From positions 310,256 through 374,255 of the forward strand of contig NZ_JHWH01000002.1 in assembly GCF_000622145.1 (NCBI RefSeq): 64,000 nt of DNA, written 5' to 3'. Numbering within the stretch: position 1 is the first letter of the stretch; each line of letters opens with the position of its first letter. Positions 19,121 through 29,435 of the stretch are shown here, one piece after another. The stretch is from Paracoccus yeei ATCC BAA-599 (GTDB taxonomy: Bacteria; Pseudomonadota; Alphaproteobacteria; Rhodobacterales; Rhodobacteraceae). A program made the translations under genes and the position numbers. The notes under the pieces were generated by a model, which saw only the letters and a list, made by a program, of their open reading frames with translations, did no database searches and was not told the DNA's origin.

Positions 19121-19237
19121 TCGCCTGCCCGCCTTGATTGCCCAAGGGGCGCCCGCCGCGCCCCGCCTCCTCTGTCTCCCTTCGTTTGCCTCACGATTTC
19201 CGGCCGCCCGCGTCCCGATGGACCAGGCGGCCTTTTT
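19121..19237 (+). ncRNA. Candidate 3'-UTR-derived small RNA with anti-Shine-Dalgarno tract
   Basis: Behind the 50-residue gene lie, in order: a perfect 7-bp hairpin (GGGGCGC at 19146-19152 with 19158-19164), an unpaired C/U tract with CCTCCTCTGTCTCCC at 19166-19180, and an intrinsic terminator ending in TTTTT at 19237. This hairpin/tract/terminator order is typical of bacterial sRNAs. In Rhodobacter sphaeroides, CcsR sRNAs with CUCCUCCC motifs are co-transcribed with a DUF1127 gene, which is the nearest known parallel. Expression is not shown. Confidence 0.35.
19202..19237 (+). terminator. Rho-independent terminator
   Basis: GGCCGCC at 19202-19208 pairs perfectly with GGCGGCC at 19226-19232 across a 17-base loop, followed by TTTTT. 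It ends the transcript of the 50-residue gene and isolates aqpZ. Confidence 0.85.
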
Positions 19238-19387
19238 GTCTTTCGCATCCTTGCAACAGCCGCTGCGAAAACCGCCTCGTCCGGTACATTTTTGTTTATT
19301 CCCTTGCAGCTTAGACGGATCGTGATTCCAGCGACCGCCCCTTCTCCGGGGCCCATGCCATGACGAGTGACAGATCTGGAGTTCATG

Positions 19388-20128
19388 ATGCAGAAACAAC
19401 TAGCGGCCGAGGCGCTCGGCACATTCTGGCTGGTCTTTGGCGGCTGCGGCAGTGCCGTGCTGGCCGCCGCCTTCCCCGAGGTCGGGATCGGCCTTCTGGG
19501 CGTGTCCCTGGCCTTCGGGCTGACCGTGGTGACGATGGCCTATGCGGTCGGCGGCATCTCGGGCGGGCACTTCAACCCTGCCGTCTCGGTCGGGCTGGCC
19601 GTCGGCGGGCGCTTCCCGTCGTCGCAACTGCTGCCCTATATCCTGGCGCAGCTCGTGGGCGCGATCCTGGCTGCGGCGGCGCTTTACGTCATCGCCTCGG
19701 GCAAGGCGGGCGCGGACCTGGGCGGCTTTGCCGCGAACGGCTATGGCACGCATTCGCCGGGCGGCTATTCGCTGCTGTCCGCCTTGCTGATCGAGGTGAT
19801 CCTGACCGGCTTCTTCCTGATCGTGATCCTGGGCGCCACGCATGGCCGCGCGCCCAAGGGCTTTGCGCCGCTGGCCATCGGGCTTGCGCTGACGCTGATC
19901 CACCTGATCTCGATCCCGGTGACGAACACCTCGGTCAACCCCGCCCGCTCGACCAGCCAGGCGCTGTTCGCGGGCGGCTGGGCCATCGGCCAGCTGTGGC
20001 TGTTCTGGGTCGCCCCGATCCTGGGCGCGGTCATCGGCGCCACGATCTGGAAATCCTTCGGCGAGAAGGATGACGATATCGTCGGCGGCGTGCCGCGCGA
20101 CGACCGGCCGGTGACCACGGGACGCTGA
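19388..20128 (+). CDS. aqpZ: Aquaporin Z
   Basis: Water channel of the inner membrane, 246 residues, six helices. Both NPA boxes are present: [19 protein letters not shown] and [16 protein letters not shown]. The N-terminal [20 protein letters not shown] and [14 protein letters not shown] are near-identical to E. coli AqpZ, with the water-selective residues rather than glycerol-type ones. The start is ATG 19388, six bases after GGAG; the tandem ATG at 19385 is too close to it. Alone between terminators. The C-terminal tail ([19 protein letters not shown]) is longer and more charged than in E. coli. Confidence 0.96.
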   Translation: MQKQLAAEALGTFWLVFGGCGSAVLAAAFPEVGIGLLGVSLAFGLTVVTMAYAVGGISGGHFNPAVSVGLAVGGRFPSSQLLPYILAQLVGAILAAAALYVIASGKAGADLGGFAANGYGTHSPGGYSLLSALLIEVILTGFFLIVILGATHGRAPKGFAPLAIGLALTLIHLISIPVTNTSVNPARSTSQALFAGGWAIGQLWLFWVAPILGAVIGATIWKSFGEKDDDIVGGVPRDDRPVTTGR

Positions 20129-20134
20129 CGCGAG

Positions 20135-20163
20135 AGGGCCCGGCGCGACGGCCGGGCCCTTTC
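20135..20163 (+). terminator. Rho-independent terminator between aqpZ and glmS
   Basis: A perfect 10-bp stem (AGGGCCCGGC at 20135-20144 with 20151-20160), loop of six, then TTTCCCTTATT on the plus strand. It ends aqpZ and lies two bases before the glmS stop on the other strand, so it may act on both. Confidence 0.85.
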
Positions 20164-20165
20164 CC

Positions 20166-21983
<1,818 letters not shown>

Positions 21984-21985
21984 CT

Positions 21986-23329
21986 TTACTGTCCCTTCTT
22001 CTTCTGGCGCAGGGCCTGCATCAGCCGCGCGCCCAGGCCCGGCTTGGTTACCTGCCGCGCCCGGCCGATCGCCATGGCATCGTCCGGGATGTCCTCGGTG
22101 ATGACCGAGCCCGAGCCCGTCACCGCCCGCGCCCCCACCCGCACCGGCGCCACCAGCATGGTGTCCGAGCCGATGAAGGCATGGGGGCCGATTTCCGTGC
22201 GATGCTTGCCCACGCCGTCGTAATTGCAGGTCACGGTGCCGGCGCCGATGTTCGTGCGCTCGCCCACATGGGTGTCGCCCAGATAGGTCAGGTGGCCCAC
22301 CTTGACGCCTTCGTCCAGGACCGAGTTCTTGATTTCCACGAAGTTGCCGACATGGACATCGCCCCCCAGCTCCGCCCCCGGACGCAGTCGCGCGAAGGGG
22401 CCGACCGTGGCGCCGGCACTGATGTGGCAGCCCTCGAGATGGCAAAAGGCCAGGATCTCGGCCCCGCTTTCGATGGTGACGCCGGGGCCCAGGACGACAT
22501 TCGGGCCGATGATCGCATCGCGGCCGATCACGGTATCCAGCGCGAACCAGACCGTCGCGGGGTCGGTCAGCGTCACCCCGTCGTCGAGCGCGCGGGCGCG
22601 GGCGCGGGCCTGGAAGGCGGCCTCGGCGGCGGCAAGCTCGGCCCGGGTGTTGATGCCCAGCGTCTCGTCCTCGTCGCATGTGACGACCTCGACCCGGCGG
22701 CCTGCGGCGCGGGCCAGCGCGGGGATGTCGGTCAGGTAGTACTCGCCCGAGGCATTGCGGTTGCCCAGGCGCGGCAGCAGGTCGCGCAGCAGGCCCGCGT
22801 CGGCGGCCAGCACACCCGAGTTCACCAGGCGGATGGCGCGGGTGGCCTCGTCCGCGTCCTTCCATTCGACGATCCGTTCCAGCCCCTCGGGGCCGGTGAC
22901 GAGCCGGCCATAGCGCCCCGGATCGGCCGCCTCGAACCCCAGGACCACCACGTCGGCGGTGTGGCTGGCAAGTGCTGCCAACGTGTCGGCGCCGATGAAG
23001 GGGGTGTCGCCGTAAAGCACGATCACCCGGCCCTCGAACCCGTCCAGCAGCGGCAGCGCCTGCAGCACCGCATGGCCGGTGCCCAGCTGTTCGGACTGCA
23101 GCGCAATGGTCGCCTCGGGTTCCAGCTTGCGCACGGCCTTTTCGACCTGGGCCGCGCCGTGGCCCGCGACGACCACGACCCGCTCGGGCTCCAGCGTCCG
23201 GCCAGCGGCCAGCGCATGGCCGACCAGCGGCACGCCGCCCAGCCGGTGCAGCACCTTGGGCAGGTCGGACTGCATCCGACTGCCCTGCCCGGCGGCCAGA
23301 ACGATCAGGGCTGCGGGATTCTGGGTCAT
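21986..23329 (-). CDS. glmU: Bifunctional GlcNAc-1-P uridyltransferase / GlcN-1-P acetyltransferase
   Basis: Acetylates glucosamine-1-phosphate and then couples it to UTP, giving UDP-GlcNAc for peptidoglycan and LPS. 447 residues. The N-terminal Rossmann-type pyrophosphorylase has LAAGQGSRMQSDLPKVLH, and the C-terminal left-handed beta-helix has hexapeptide repeats (IGPNVVLGPGVTIESG, VHVGNFVEIKNSVLDEG) with the catalytic His in the KVGHLTYLGD and HRTEIGPH regions. It is followed two bases later by glmS, a common alphaproteobacterial pair. Confidence 0.97.
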   Translation of the reverse strand: MTQNPAALIVLAAGQGSRMQSDLPKVLHRLGGVPLVGHALAAGRTLEPERVVVVAGHGAAQVEKAVRKLEPEATIALQSEQLGTGHAVLQALPLLDGFEGRVIVLYGDTPFIGADTLAALASHTADVVVLGFEAADPGRYGRLVTGPEGLERIVEWKDADEATRAIRLVNSGVLAADAGLLRDLLPRLGNRNASGEYYLTDIPALARAAGRRVEVVTCDEDETLGINTRAELAAAEAAFQARARARALDDGVTLTDPATVWFALDTVIGRDAIIGPNVVLGPGVTIESGAEILAFCHLEGCHISAGATVGPFARLRPGAELGGDVHVGNFVEIKNSVLDEGVKVGHLTYLGDTHVGERTNIGAGTVTCNYDGVGKHRTEIGPHAFIGSDTMLVAPVRVGARAVTGSGSVITEDIPDDAMAIGRARQVTKPGLGARLMQALRQKKKGQ

Positions 23330-23432
23330 GCCGGCCTCTTGTCTGTTTTATCTGTCACGCCCGCGTTCTACCTAGGGGGCGGGACCGGGGAAAGGCCCGG
23401 CGAGATCAAACATTCTGACGGAAGGTTACAGC

Positions 23433-24113
23433 ATGACGGGAACGGTGGTCTTTGATCTGGACGGGACGCTGGCCGATACCTCGGGCGACCTGATCGCGGC
23501 GGCCAACGCCTGTTTCCGGGCCCGGGGCCTGGGCGACCTGCTGCATCCGGTCGACGACGCGCTGATCGCCTTTCACGGCGGCCGGGCCATGCTGCGCGCG
23601 GGATACGGCCGCGTGGGCGCCGACACCCTGATGCCCCCCGGCGCCGAGGAGGAGGATTACCCCCGGCTGCTGGATTTCTATGGCGAGGCCGTCGCCGTCC
23701 ACACCAGGCTTTATCCCGGTGCGCTGGAGGCGCTGGATGCTCTGGCGCGGGACGGGCACCGGCTGTCGGTCTGCACGAACAAGCCGATCCGCGTGGCCGA
23801 GATCCTGCTGGACGAACTGGGCATCCGCGACCGGTTTGCCTGCGTCGTGGGTGCGGGCACGCTGCCGGTCAGCAAGCCCGATCCCCGTCCCTATCAGGCC
23901 GCGGTCGAGGGCGCGGGGGGCGCGGTCGCGCGATCCTTCCTGGTGGGCGACACGGAAACGGACCGCAAGACCGCCTCGGCCGCCGGCGTCAAGGTCGCGC
24001 TGGTCGCCTTCGGCCCCGAAGGCGAGGCACTGACCCGTCTGGCGCCCGAGGCGCTGCTGGCCCATTTCGACGATCTGCCGGCGCTGGCGCGCGACTGGCT
24101 GGGGGCCGCCTGA
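23433..24113 (+). CDS. gph: Phosphoglycolate phosphatase-type HAD hydrolase
   Basis: HAD-superfamily phosphatase, 226 residues; the best match is 2-phosphoglycolate phosphatase, which removes an inhibitor made during DNA repair or Rubisco oxygenation. Motif I is DLDGTLADT (nucleophile Asp9, acid Asp11), motif II is VCTNKP, motif III has the Lys of VSKPDPRPY, and motif IV is VGDTETD. GGAAGG precedes the ATG. It is divergent to glmU, with 103 bases between, and convergent with bfr. Another HAD phosphatase activity cannot be excluded. Confidence 0.88.
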   Translation: MTGTVVFDLDGTLADTSGDLIAAANACFRARGLGDLLHPVDDALIAFHGGRAMLRAGYGRVGADTLMPPGAEEEDYPRLLDFYGEAVAVHTRLYPGALEALDALARDGHRLSVCTNKPIRVAEILLDELGIRDRFACVVGAGTLPVSKPDPRPYQAAVEGAGGAVARSFLVGDTETDRKTASAAGVKVALVAFGPEGEALTRLAPEALLAHFDDLPALARDWLGAA

Positions 24114-24128
24114 GAGGCCCCCAAACGA

Positions 24129-24614
24129 TCATTCGGCCTTGTCGGCGGGCTTGGCGTTCAGCTGGCCATAGTTCTGGGCGCCGATTTCCTCGTACAGGTC
24201 CAACTGGGTTTCGAGGAAGTCGATATGGCCTTCCTCATCCTTGATGAGGTCCTCGAACAGGATCTTGCTGACGTAATCCTTGACCGATTCGCAGTAATCC
24301 CGCGCCTCGATATACAGGGTGCGGGCGTCGTGTTCGGCGGCCAGATCCGATTCCAGCGTTTCCCGAAGCGTCTGGCCAATGCGCAGCGGATCGAGCTTTT
24401 GCAGATTCGGATGACCTTCCAGGAAGATGATTCGCTGGATCAGCCGGTCGGCGTGGTGCATTTCCTCGATCGACTCGGCCCGGGACTTGTCGGCGATGCG
24501 GCCATAGCCCCAGTCCTCTTGCAGGCGGTAATGCAGCCAGTACTGGCTGACCGCGGTCAGTTCAGACCGCAGCGCTGCGTTGAGATACTCGATGACCTTT
24601 TCGTCGCCCTTCAT
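24129..24614 (-). CDS. bfr: Bacterioferritin
   Basis: Haem-containing ferritin, 161 residues, that oxidises and stores iron in a 24-subunit shell. Ferroxidase ligands are visible: Glu18 (SELTAV), Glu51 and His54 (EEMHHAD), and the later E of [10 protein letters not shown]. Met52 is the haem ligand shared by two subunits, which separates Bfr from plain ferritin. Its first 53 bases lie inside the bfd frame, so the two genes overlap and are probably co-expressed. Confidence 0.95.
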   Translation of the reverse strand: MKGDEKVIEYLNAALRSELTAVSQYWLHYRLQEDWGYGRIADKSRAESIEEMHHADRLIQRIIFLEGHPNLQKLDPLRIGQTLRETLESDLAAEHDARTLYIEARDYCESVKDYVSKILFEDLIKDEEGHIDFLETQLDLYEEIGAQNYGQLNAKPADKAE

Positions 24615-24852
24615 GGCTTACCCCTGTGCGGTTGGCTCTGAGCCCTCGGAGGATCGGGGGCACCGCCAGATTATCGCAACGGCGCATGGTGTCCAGAAAC
24701 AAGGGCATACAGCCGCCGCAATCGGCGCGCTTGCCCAGGGCGTGATAGATCTTGCCGGGGGTGATGATCGTTTCGGGGTCGGCGGCCCGCATCCAGTCCA
24801 CCGCGGCGCGGATGTCGTGGTCCGAAATCTGGGTGCAGTGACAGATGATCAT
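24562..24852 (-). CDS. bfd: Bacterioferritin-associated ferredoxin
   Basis: [2Fe-2S] protein, 96 residues, that reduces the haem of bacterioferritin so that stored iron is released. Cluster Cys are C4, C6 (ICHC) and C45, C48 (DCGGC), the BFD-like pattern. The start is ATG 24852; the longer upstream frame (to 25377) is antisense to queA and is rejected. The C-terminal tail reads on for 53 bases into bfr (ending [11 protein letters not shown]), longer than in E. coli Bfd (64 residues). The upstream gap to queA holds a dyad at 24879-24920. Confidence 0.88.
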   Translation of the reverse strand: MIICHCTQISDHDIRAAVDWMRAADPETIITPGKIYHALGKRADCGGCMPLFLDTMRRCDNLAVPPILRGLRANRTGVSHEGRRKGHRVSQRSAAV

Positions 24853-24878
24853 CGGCCTACCTCTAGCGTGCCCATAAC

Positions 24879-24920
24879 CTAGCAATTTTATCGGACATGT
24901 AAAGATGACTTTTTTGCTAG
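24879..24920. promoter_or_regulatory. CTAGCAA...TTGCTAG dyad between bfd and queA
   Basis: Perfect 7-base arms at 24879-24885 and 24914-24920, separated by 28 bases of AT-rich DNA (TTTTATCGG, GACTTTTTT), the most AT-rich spot in this area. It lies just upstream of the iron-storage gene pair and before queA, where an iron regulator (Irr, RirA or Fur type) could bind. No exact match to those published boxes is evident. Confidence 0.35.
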
Positions 24921-24970
24921 ACCATTCGGGCCAGCTTGACCCCGTTGCGCGGCGGGGCCAGAACCCGGCC

Positions 24971-26017
24971 ATGACGCTGGATGATTTCGACTTCGACCTG
25001 CCCGAGGGGCTGATCGCGACGCGGCCCGCCAGGCCCCGGTCGTCCGCGCGGCTGCTGGCGGCGACGGGCGACAGCCTGCGCGACCTGCATGTGCGCGACC
25101 TGCCCGAGCTGCTGGGGCCGGGCGACCTGCTGGTCCTGAACGACACGCGGGTGATCCCTGCCCGGCTGACCGGCACCCGCAGCCGCGCCACGCCGCAGGG
25201 CGAGGCCGTGGCCCGCGTCGAGATCACCCTGCTGGAGCCCGTGGCCGACGGCTGGAAGGCGCTGGCCAAGCCCCTGCGCAAGTTGAAGCCGGGCGAGGTC
25301 ATCCGCTTTGGCGACGCGCTTTCCGCCGAGGTCGCCGAGATCGGGGATGGCGCGCTGGTCCTGCGCTTCGACGCCACGGGCGACGCCTTCGACGCGGCGC
25401 TGGCGCAGGTCGGCGCGATGCCCCTGCCCCCCTATATCGCCGCCCTGCGCGCCCCGGACGAGGCCGACCGGCAGGACTATCAGACCGTCTGGGCGCGTCG
25501 CTCGGGCGCGGTGGCGGCACCGACCGCCAGCCTGCATTTCGACGAACCGCTGCTGGCGGCGCTGCGCGCGCGCGGCGTGCGCTTTGCCCATGTCACGCTG
25601 CATGTCGGCGCGGGCACCTTCCTGCCCGTCAAGGTCAAGGACGTGACCACCCACAAGATGCACGGCGAATGGGGCGAGGTCACGCCCGAGGCCGCCGCCG
25701 CCATCGACGAAACCCGCGCCGCCGGCGGCCGGGTGATCCCGGTGGGCACCACCGCCCTGCGCCTGATCGAATCGGCCGCCACCCCGGATGGCCGGGTCCA
25801 GCCGTTCCGGGGCGTGACCGAGATCTTCATCTATCCCGGCTATCGCTTTCGGGTGACGGACGGGCTGATGACGAATTTCCACCTTCCCAGGTCGACTTTG
25901 CTCATGCTCGTGTCGGCCCTGATGGGGCAGGATCGGATTCGCCGGATCTATCGCCACGCGGTGGATTCGGGCTATCGCTTCTTCAGCTACGGCGACGCCT
26001 CGCTGCTTGTACCATAA
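24971..26017 (+). CDS. queA: S-adenosylmethionine:tRNA ribosyltransferase-isomerase
   Basis: Transfers the ribose of SAM to preQ1 in the tRNA wobble position, forming epoxyqueuosine. 348 residues. Family signatures: [41 protein letters not shown] near residue 215, and the end [14 protein letters not shown]. The start ATG 24971 (MTLDDFDF) matches the family; the ribosome-binding site is weak (GGGG). Transcribed away from bfd, with 12 bases before the next MFS gene. Confidence 0.96.
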   Translation: MTLDDFDFDLPEGLIATRPARPRSSARLLAATGDSLRDLHVRDLPELLGPGDLLVLNDTRVIPARLTGTRSRATPQGEAVARVEITLLEPVADGWKALAKPLRKLKPGEVIRFGDALSAEVAEIGDGALVLRFDATGDAFDAALAQVGAMPLPPYIAALRAPDEADRQDYQTVWARRSGAVAAPTASLHFDEPLLAALRARGVRFAHVTLHVGAGTFLPVKVKDVTTHKMHGEWGEVTPEAAAAIDETRAAGGRVIPVGTTALRLIESAATPDGRVQPFRGVTEIFIYPGYRFRVTDGLMTNFHLPRSTLLMLVSALMGQDRIRRIYRHAVDSGYRFFSYGDASLLVP

Positions 26018-26029
26018 AGGACGCCCTTC

Positions 26030-27271
26030 ATGCTGACCGTGCTGCGCACGACCTGGCCGCTGCTTCTGGGTATCCTGCTGCTGATGGTCGGCAATGGGAT
26101 GCAGGGCACGCTGCTGGGCATCCGGGGCAGCATCGAGGGAATTTCGACGACCCAGATGTCGGTCGTGATGGCGTCCTATTTCGGCGGCTTCCTGCTCGGC
26201 TCGCGCATGGTGCCGGACATGATCCAGAAGGTCGGCCATGTCCGCGTCTTTGCCGCCCTCGCCTCGACCATTTCGGCGGTGCTGGTGCTTTACGCGGTCG
26301 TCCCCCGGTGGGAGATCTGGGCCATCGAGCGCCTGATCATCGGCTTCTGCTTTTCCGGCGTCTACATCACCTCGGAAAGCTGGCTGAACGCCAGCGCCAC
26401 CAACGAGACGCGAGGCCAGGCGCTTTCGGCCTACATGATCGTGCAGATGCTGGGCATCATCGGCGCGCAGATCCTGATGAACACGGCCGATCCGGCGGGC
26501 TACCTGCTGTTCATCATCCCCTCGGTCCTGGTCAGCTTCGCCTTCCTGCCGATCCTGCTGTCGGCCCAGCCCGCGCCGCAGTTCTCGACCATCCAGAGGA
26601 TGAGCTTCGCCACCCTGTTCCGCGTCTCGCCCCTGGGATGCGTGGGCATCTTCCTGATGGGCGGGGTGTTTTCAGCGATCTTCGGCATGGCCTCGGTCTG
26701 GGGTTCGGCGCGCGGGCTTTCGGTCACCGAAATCTCGGCCTTCGTGGCGGCCATCTACATCGGCGGGCTGGTGCTGCAATATCCGGTCGGCTGGCTGTCG
26801 GACCATGGCGACCGGCGCGTGATCGTGCTGGCCCTGGCGGTCCTGGGCACGCTGGCCTGCCTTGCCACGCTGATGCTGCAGCCGGATATCTGGGGGCTGC
26901 TTCTGACCGCGGCCATCATCGGGGGCGTGGCGAACCCGGTCTATTCGCTGCTGCTGGCCTATACCAACGACTTCCTCGATGCCAAGGACATGGCGGCAGC
27001 CTCGGCGGGGCTTTTGTTCATCAACGGCGTCGGCGCCATCACCGGCCCGCTGATCACCGGCTGGCTGATGGAGACGCTGGGCCCGGACGGGTTCTGGGCC
27101 TATATCGGTGCGCTGCTTCTGGTGTTGGCGCTGTACACCGGCTGGCGCCGCACCCGCCGCCCGACTCCTGTCCAGGACCAGAGCTTTGCGGTCATCGCCC
27201 CCTCGGCCACGCCGCTGGCGGTCGAGGCGGCGCTGGAAACCGCGGGCTCGGACGAGCTGCGCACCGACTGA
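26030..27271 (+). CDS. MFS transporter
   Basis: 413 residues with 12 predicted helices in two halves, a major facilitator carrier. The loop between helices 2 and 3 reads GSRMVPDMIQKVGHVRVF and the mirrored loop reads GWLSDHGDRRVIVLAL, the family A-loop. The substrate cannot be assigned; the N-terminal half (WPLLLGILLLMVGNGMQGTLLGIRGS) resembles the YcaD-type group of unknown specificity. AAAGGA precedes the ATG. Follows queA by 12 bases, probably the same transcript, without an obvious functional link. Confidence 0.9.
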   Translation: MLTVLRTTWPLLLGILLLMVGNGMQGTLLGIRGSIEGISTTQMSVVMASYFGGFLLGSRMVPDMIQKVGHVRVFAALASTISAVLVLYAVVPRWEIWAIERLIIGFCFSGVYITSESWLNASATNETRGQALSAYMIVQMLGIIGAQILMNTADPAGYLLFIIPSVLVSFAFLPILLSAQPAPQFSTIQRMSFATLFRVSPLGCVGIFLMGGVFSAIFGMASVWGSARGLSVTEISAFVAAIYIGGLVLQYPVGWLSDHGDRRVIVLALAVLGTLACLATLMLQPDIWGLLLTAAIIGGVANPVYSLLLAYTNDFLDAKDMAAASAGLLFINGVGAITGPLITGWLMETLGPDGFWAYIGALLLVLALYTGWRRTRRPTPVQDQSFAVIAPSATPLAVEAALETAGSDELRTD

Positions 27272-27335
27272 GCATCGGGCCTTGCAGCGGCCTGCCCGCT
27301 CTGCGACCATCCCCTGAAATCAGGGAGAGGCGCCC

Positions 27336-27917
27336 ATGACCACCGTCACACCGGCCGAGATCAACCGCTTCTGGATCGAGGAGGTCGGCCCGAAGGGCTG
27401 GTACGAACGCTCGGACGCACTGGACCAGCAGATCCGCGACCGCTTCCGCGCCGCCTGGGACGATGCGGCGGTGCTGGCCCCCGCCTGGGCCGGGGACCCC
27501 GAAGGGGCGCTGGCAGCGCTGATCCTGACCGACCAGTTCCCGCGCAACATGTTCCGCGACGATCCCCGCGCCTTCGCCACCGACGACCTGGCCCGTCGGC
27601 TGGCGGACGAGGCCATCGCGGCGGGGTTCGACCTGCGCATCGACCCGCCGGCGCGGCAGTTCTTCTACCTGCCCTTCGAGCACAGCGAAAACCTTGAGGA
27701 TCAGGATCGCGCGGTCGAGCTGTTCGCCGAATTCATGCCGGGCGAAAACCTGCGCCACGCCCAGATCCATCGCGACACCATCGCCCGCTTCGGCCGCTTT
27801 CCCTGGCGCAATGCCGCCCTGGGACGCAGCCCCACACCGGCGGAATCCCGCGTGATGGAAGGCGGAGGCTACGGCGCGCTGGTATCGGGCAAGCTGTCGC
27901 TTGATGGTCTGGGATAA
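27336..27917 (+). CDS. DUF924 family protein
   Basis: 193 residues, soluble, helical. It matches the DUF924 family of tetratricopeptide-like proteins: start TPAEINRFWIEEVGPKGWY, then ALILTDQFPRNMFRDDPRAFATD, FFYLPFEHSENLEDQDRAVELF and RFGRFPWRNAALGR. The function is unknown in the family. A palindrome CCCTGA-AA-TCAGGG (27312-27325) overlaps the presumed ribosome-binding region (AGGGAGAGG) and could mask it. The C-terminal part is read just before lpd. Confidence 0.87.
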   Translation: MTTVTPAEINRFWIEEVGPKGWYERSDALDQQIRDRFRAAWDDAAVLAPAWAGDPEGALAALILTDQFPRNMFRDDPRAFATDDLARRLADEAIAAGFDLRIDPPARQFFYLPFEHSENLEDQDRAVELFAEFMPGENLRHAQIHRDTIARFGRFPWRNAALGRSPTPAESRVMEGGGYGALVSGKLSLDGLG

Positions 27918-27957
27918 ATGGTTTAACGCTCAACTATCTTTTTCAGAGGGGGATTCC

Positions 27958-29349
27958 ATGGCGCAGAACTTCGACATGGTGGTGATCGGTTCCGGCCCGG
28001 GCGGCTATGTCTGCGCCATTCGCGGGGCCCAACTGGGCCTGAAAGTCGCCTGTATCGAGCGCGAGCACCTGGGCGGCATCTGCCTGAACTGGGGCTGCAT
28101 CCCGACCAAGGCGCTCCTGCGCTCGGCCGAGGTGTTCCACCTGATGCACCGCGCCAAGGAATTCGGCCTTTCGGCCGGCCAGATCGGCTATGACCTGGGT
28201 GCCGTCGTCCAACGCTCGCGCGGCGTGGCCAAGCAACTCGCGGGCGGCGTCGGCCACCTGCTGAAGAAGAACAAGGTCACCGTCATCATGGGCGAGGCCA
28301 CGCTGACCGCCCCCGGCAAGATCAGCGTCAAGACCGACAAGGGCGCCGAGGAAATCACCGGCAAGGCCATCGTGCTGGCGACCGGTGCCCGCGCCCGCAA
28401 CCTGCCGGGGCTGGAAGCCGACGGGGACCTGGTCTGGAACTACAAGCACGCGCTGCAGCCACCGCGCATGCCCAAGAAGCTGCTGGTCATCGGGTCGGGC
28501 GCGATCGGCATCGAATTCGCCAGCTTCTTCAACACGCTGGGCGCTGATACCACGGTGGTCGAGGTCATGGACCGCGTGCTGCCGGTCGAGGATGCGGAAA
28601 TCTCGGCGCTGGCGAAAAAGCAGTTCGTCAAGCAGGGCATGAAGATCATCGAGAAGGCCACGGTCAAGAAACTGGACCGCGCCTCCGGCAAGGTCACCGC
28701 CCACATCGAAAAGGACGGCAAGACCGAGACGCAGGAGTTCGACACGGTGATCTCGGCCGTCGGCATCGTCGGCAACGTGGAAAACCTCGGCCTTGAAAAG
28801 CTGGGCGCCAAGATCGACCGCACCCATGTCGTGACCGACGAATATTGCCGCACCGGCGTCGAGGGGCTCTATGCCATCGGCGACGTGGCGGGCGCCCCCT
28901 GGCTTGCCCACAAGGCCAGCCACGAAGGCGTCATGGTGGCCGAACTGATCGCCGGCCAGCATCCGCATCCGATCAAGCCGAACTCGATTCCGGGCTGCAC
29001 CTATTGCAACCCGCAGGTCGCCAGCGTCGGCCTGACCGAGGAGAAGGCCAAGGCCGCGGGTTACGAGATCAAGGTCGGCCGCTTCCCCTTCATCGGCAAC
29101 GGCAAGGCCATCGCCTTGGGCGAACCCGAGGGGCTGGTCAAGACCGTCTTCGACGCCAAGACCGGCGAGCTGCTGGGCGCACATATGGTCGGCGCCGAGG
29201 TCACCGAACTGATCCAGGGCTATGTCGTCGGCCGCACGCTGGAAACCACCGAGGCCGAGCTGATGGAGACGGTCTTCCCGCACCCGACCCTGTCGGAAAT
29301 GATGCACGAATCCGTGCTTTCGGCCTATGGCCGCGCCATCCACTTCTAG
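27958..29349 (+). CDS. lpdA: Dihydrolipoyl dehydrogenase (E3)
   Basis: Reoxidises dihydrolipoyl groups on 2-oxo acid dehydrogenase complexes with NAD+. 463 residues: FAD motif GSGPGGYVCA, redox-active disulfide in GGICLNWGCIPTK (Cys42, Cys47), NAD motif GSGAIGIEFASFF, and C-terminal base HPTLSEMMHES. The ICLNWGCIPTK version is usual for the pyruvate dehydrogenase E3 of alphaproteobacteria. The start ATG 27958 follows GAGGGGGATT; an upstream ATG at 27901 overlaps DUF924. Other complex subunits are not in the window. Confidence 0.95.
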   Translation: MAQNFDMVVIGSGPGGYVCAIRGAQLGLKVACIEREHLGGICLNWGCIPTKALLRSAEVFHLMHRAKEFGLSAGQIGYDLGAVVQRSRGVAKQLAGGVGHLLKKNKVTVIMGEATLTAPGKISVKTDKGAEEITGKAIVLATGARARNLPGLEADGDLVWNYKHALQPPRMPKKLLVIGSGAIGIEFASFFNTLGADTTVVEVMDRVLPVEDAEISALAKKQFVKQGMKIIEKATVKKLDRASGKVTAHIEKDGKTETQEFDTVISAVGIVGNVENLGLEKLGAKIDRTHVVTDEYCRTGVEGLYAIGDVAGAPWLAHKASHEGVMVAELIAGQHPHPIKPNSIPGCTYCNPQVASVGLTEEKAKAAGYEIKVGRFPFIGNGKAIALGEPEGLVKTVFDAKTGELLGAHMVGAEVTELIQGYVVGRTLETTEAELMETVFPHPTLSEMMHESVLSAYGRAIHF

Positions 29350-29357
29350 GCAAGACC

Positions 29358-29380
29358 AAGGGGGCCCGCGCGGCCCCCTT
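29358..29380 (+). terminator. Hairpin after lpdA
   Basis: 9-bp perfect arms (AAGGGGGCC at 29358-29366, GGCCCCCTT at 29372-29380), loop of five, eight bases past the lpdA stop. The T-run is late (CGTTTTTC at 29391), so efficiency is uncertain. The dispersed 20-base motif follows directly. Confidence 0.6.
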
Positions 29381-29387
29381 CAGCAAT

Positions 29388-29407
29388 CACCGTTTTTCAA
29401 ATACCCA
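29388..29407 (+). repeat. Dispersed 3' motif, copy A
   Basis: CACCGTTTTTCAAATACCCA, 38 bases after the lpdA stop, read in the same sense as lpdA. It differs at one position from the copy at 56446-56465, and it lies between two convergent genes. Confidence 0.7.
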
Positions 29408-29435
29408 TATTCCGGCGCCGCCGCCGGGCCGGCGC

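Noticed and set aside
21984..21985. glmS ribozyme
   Set aside because: Only two bases separate the glmU stop from the glmS start, so there is no room for it.
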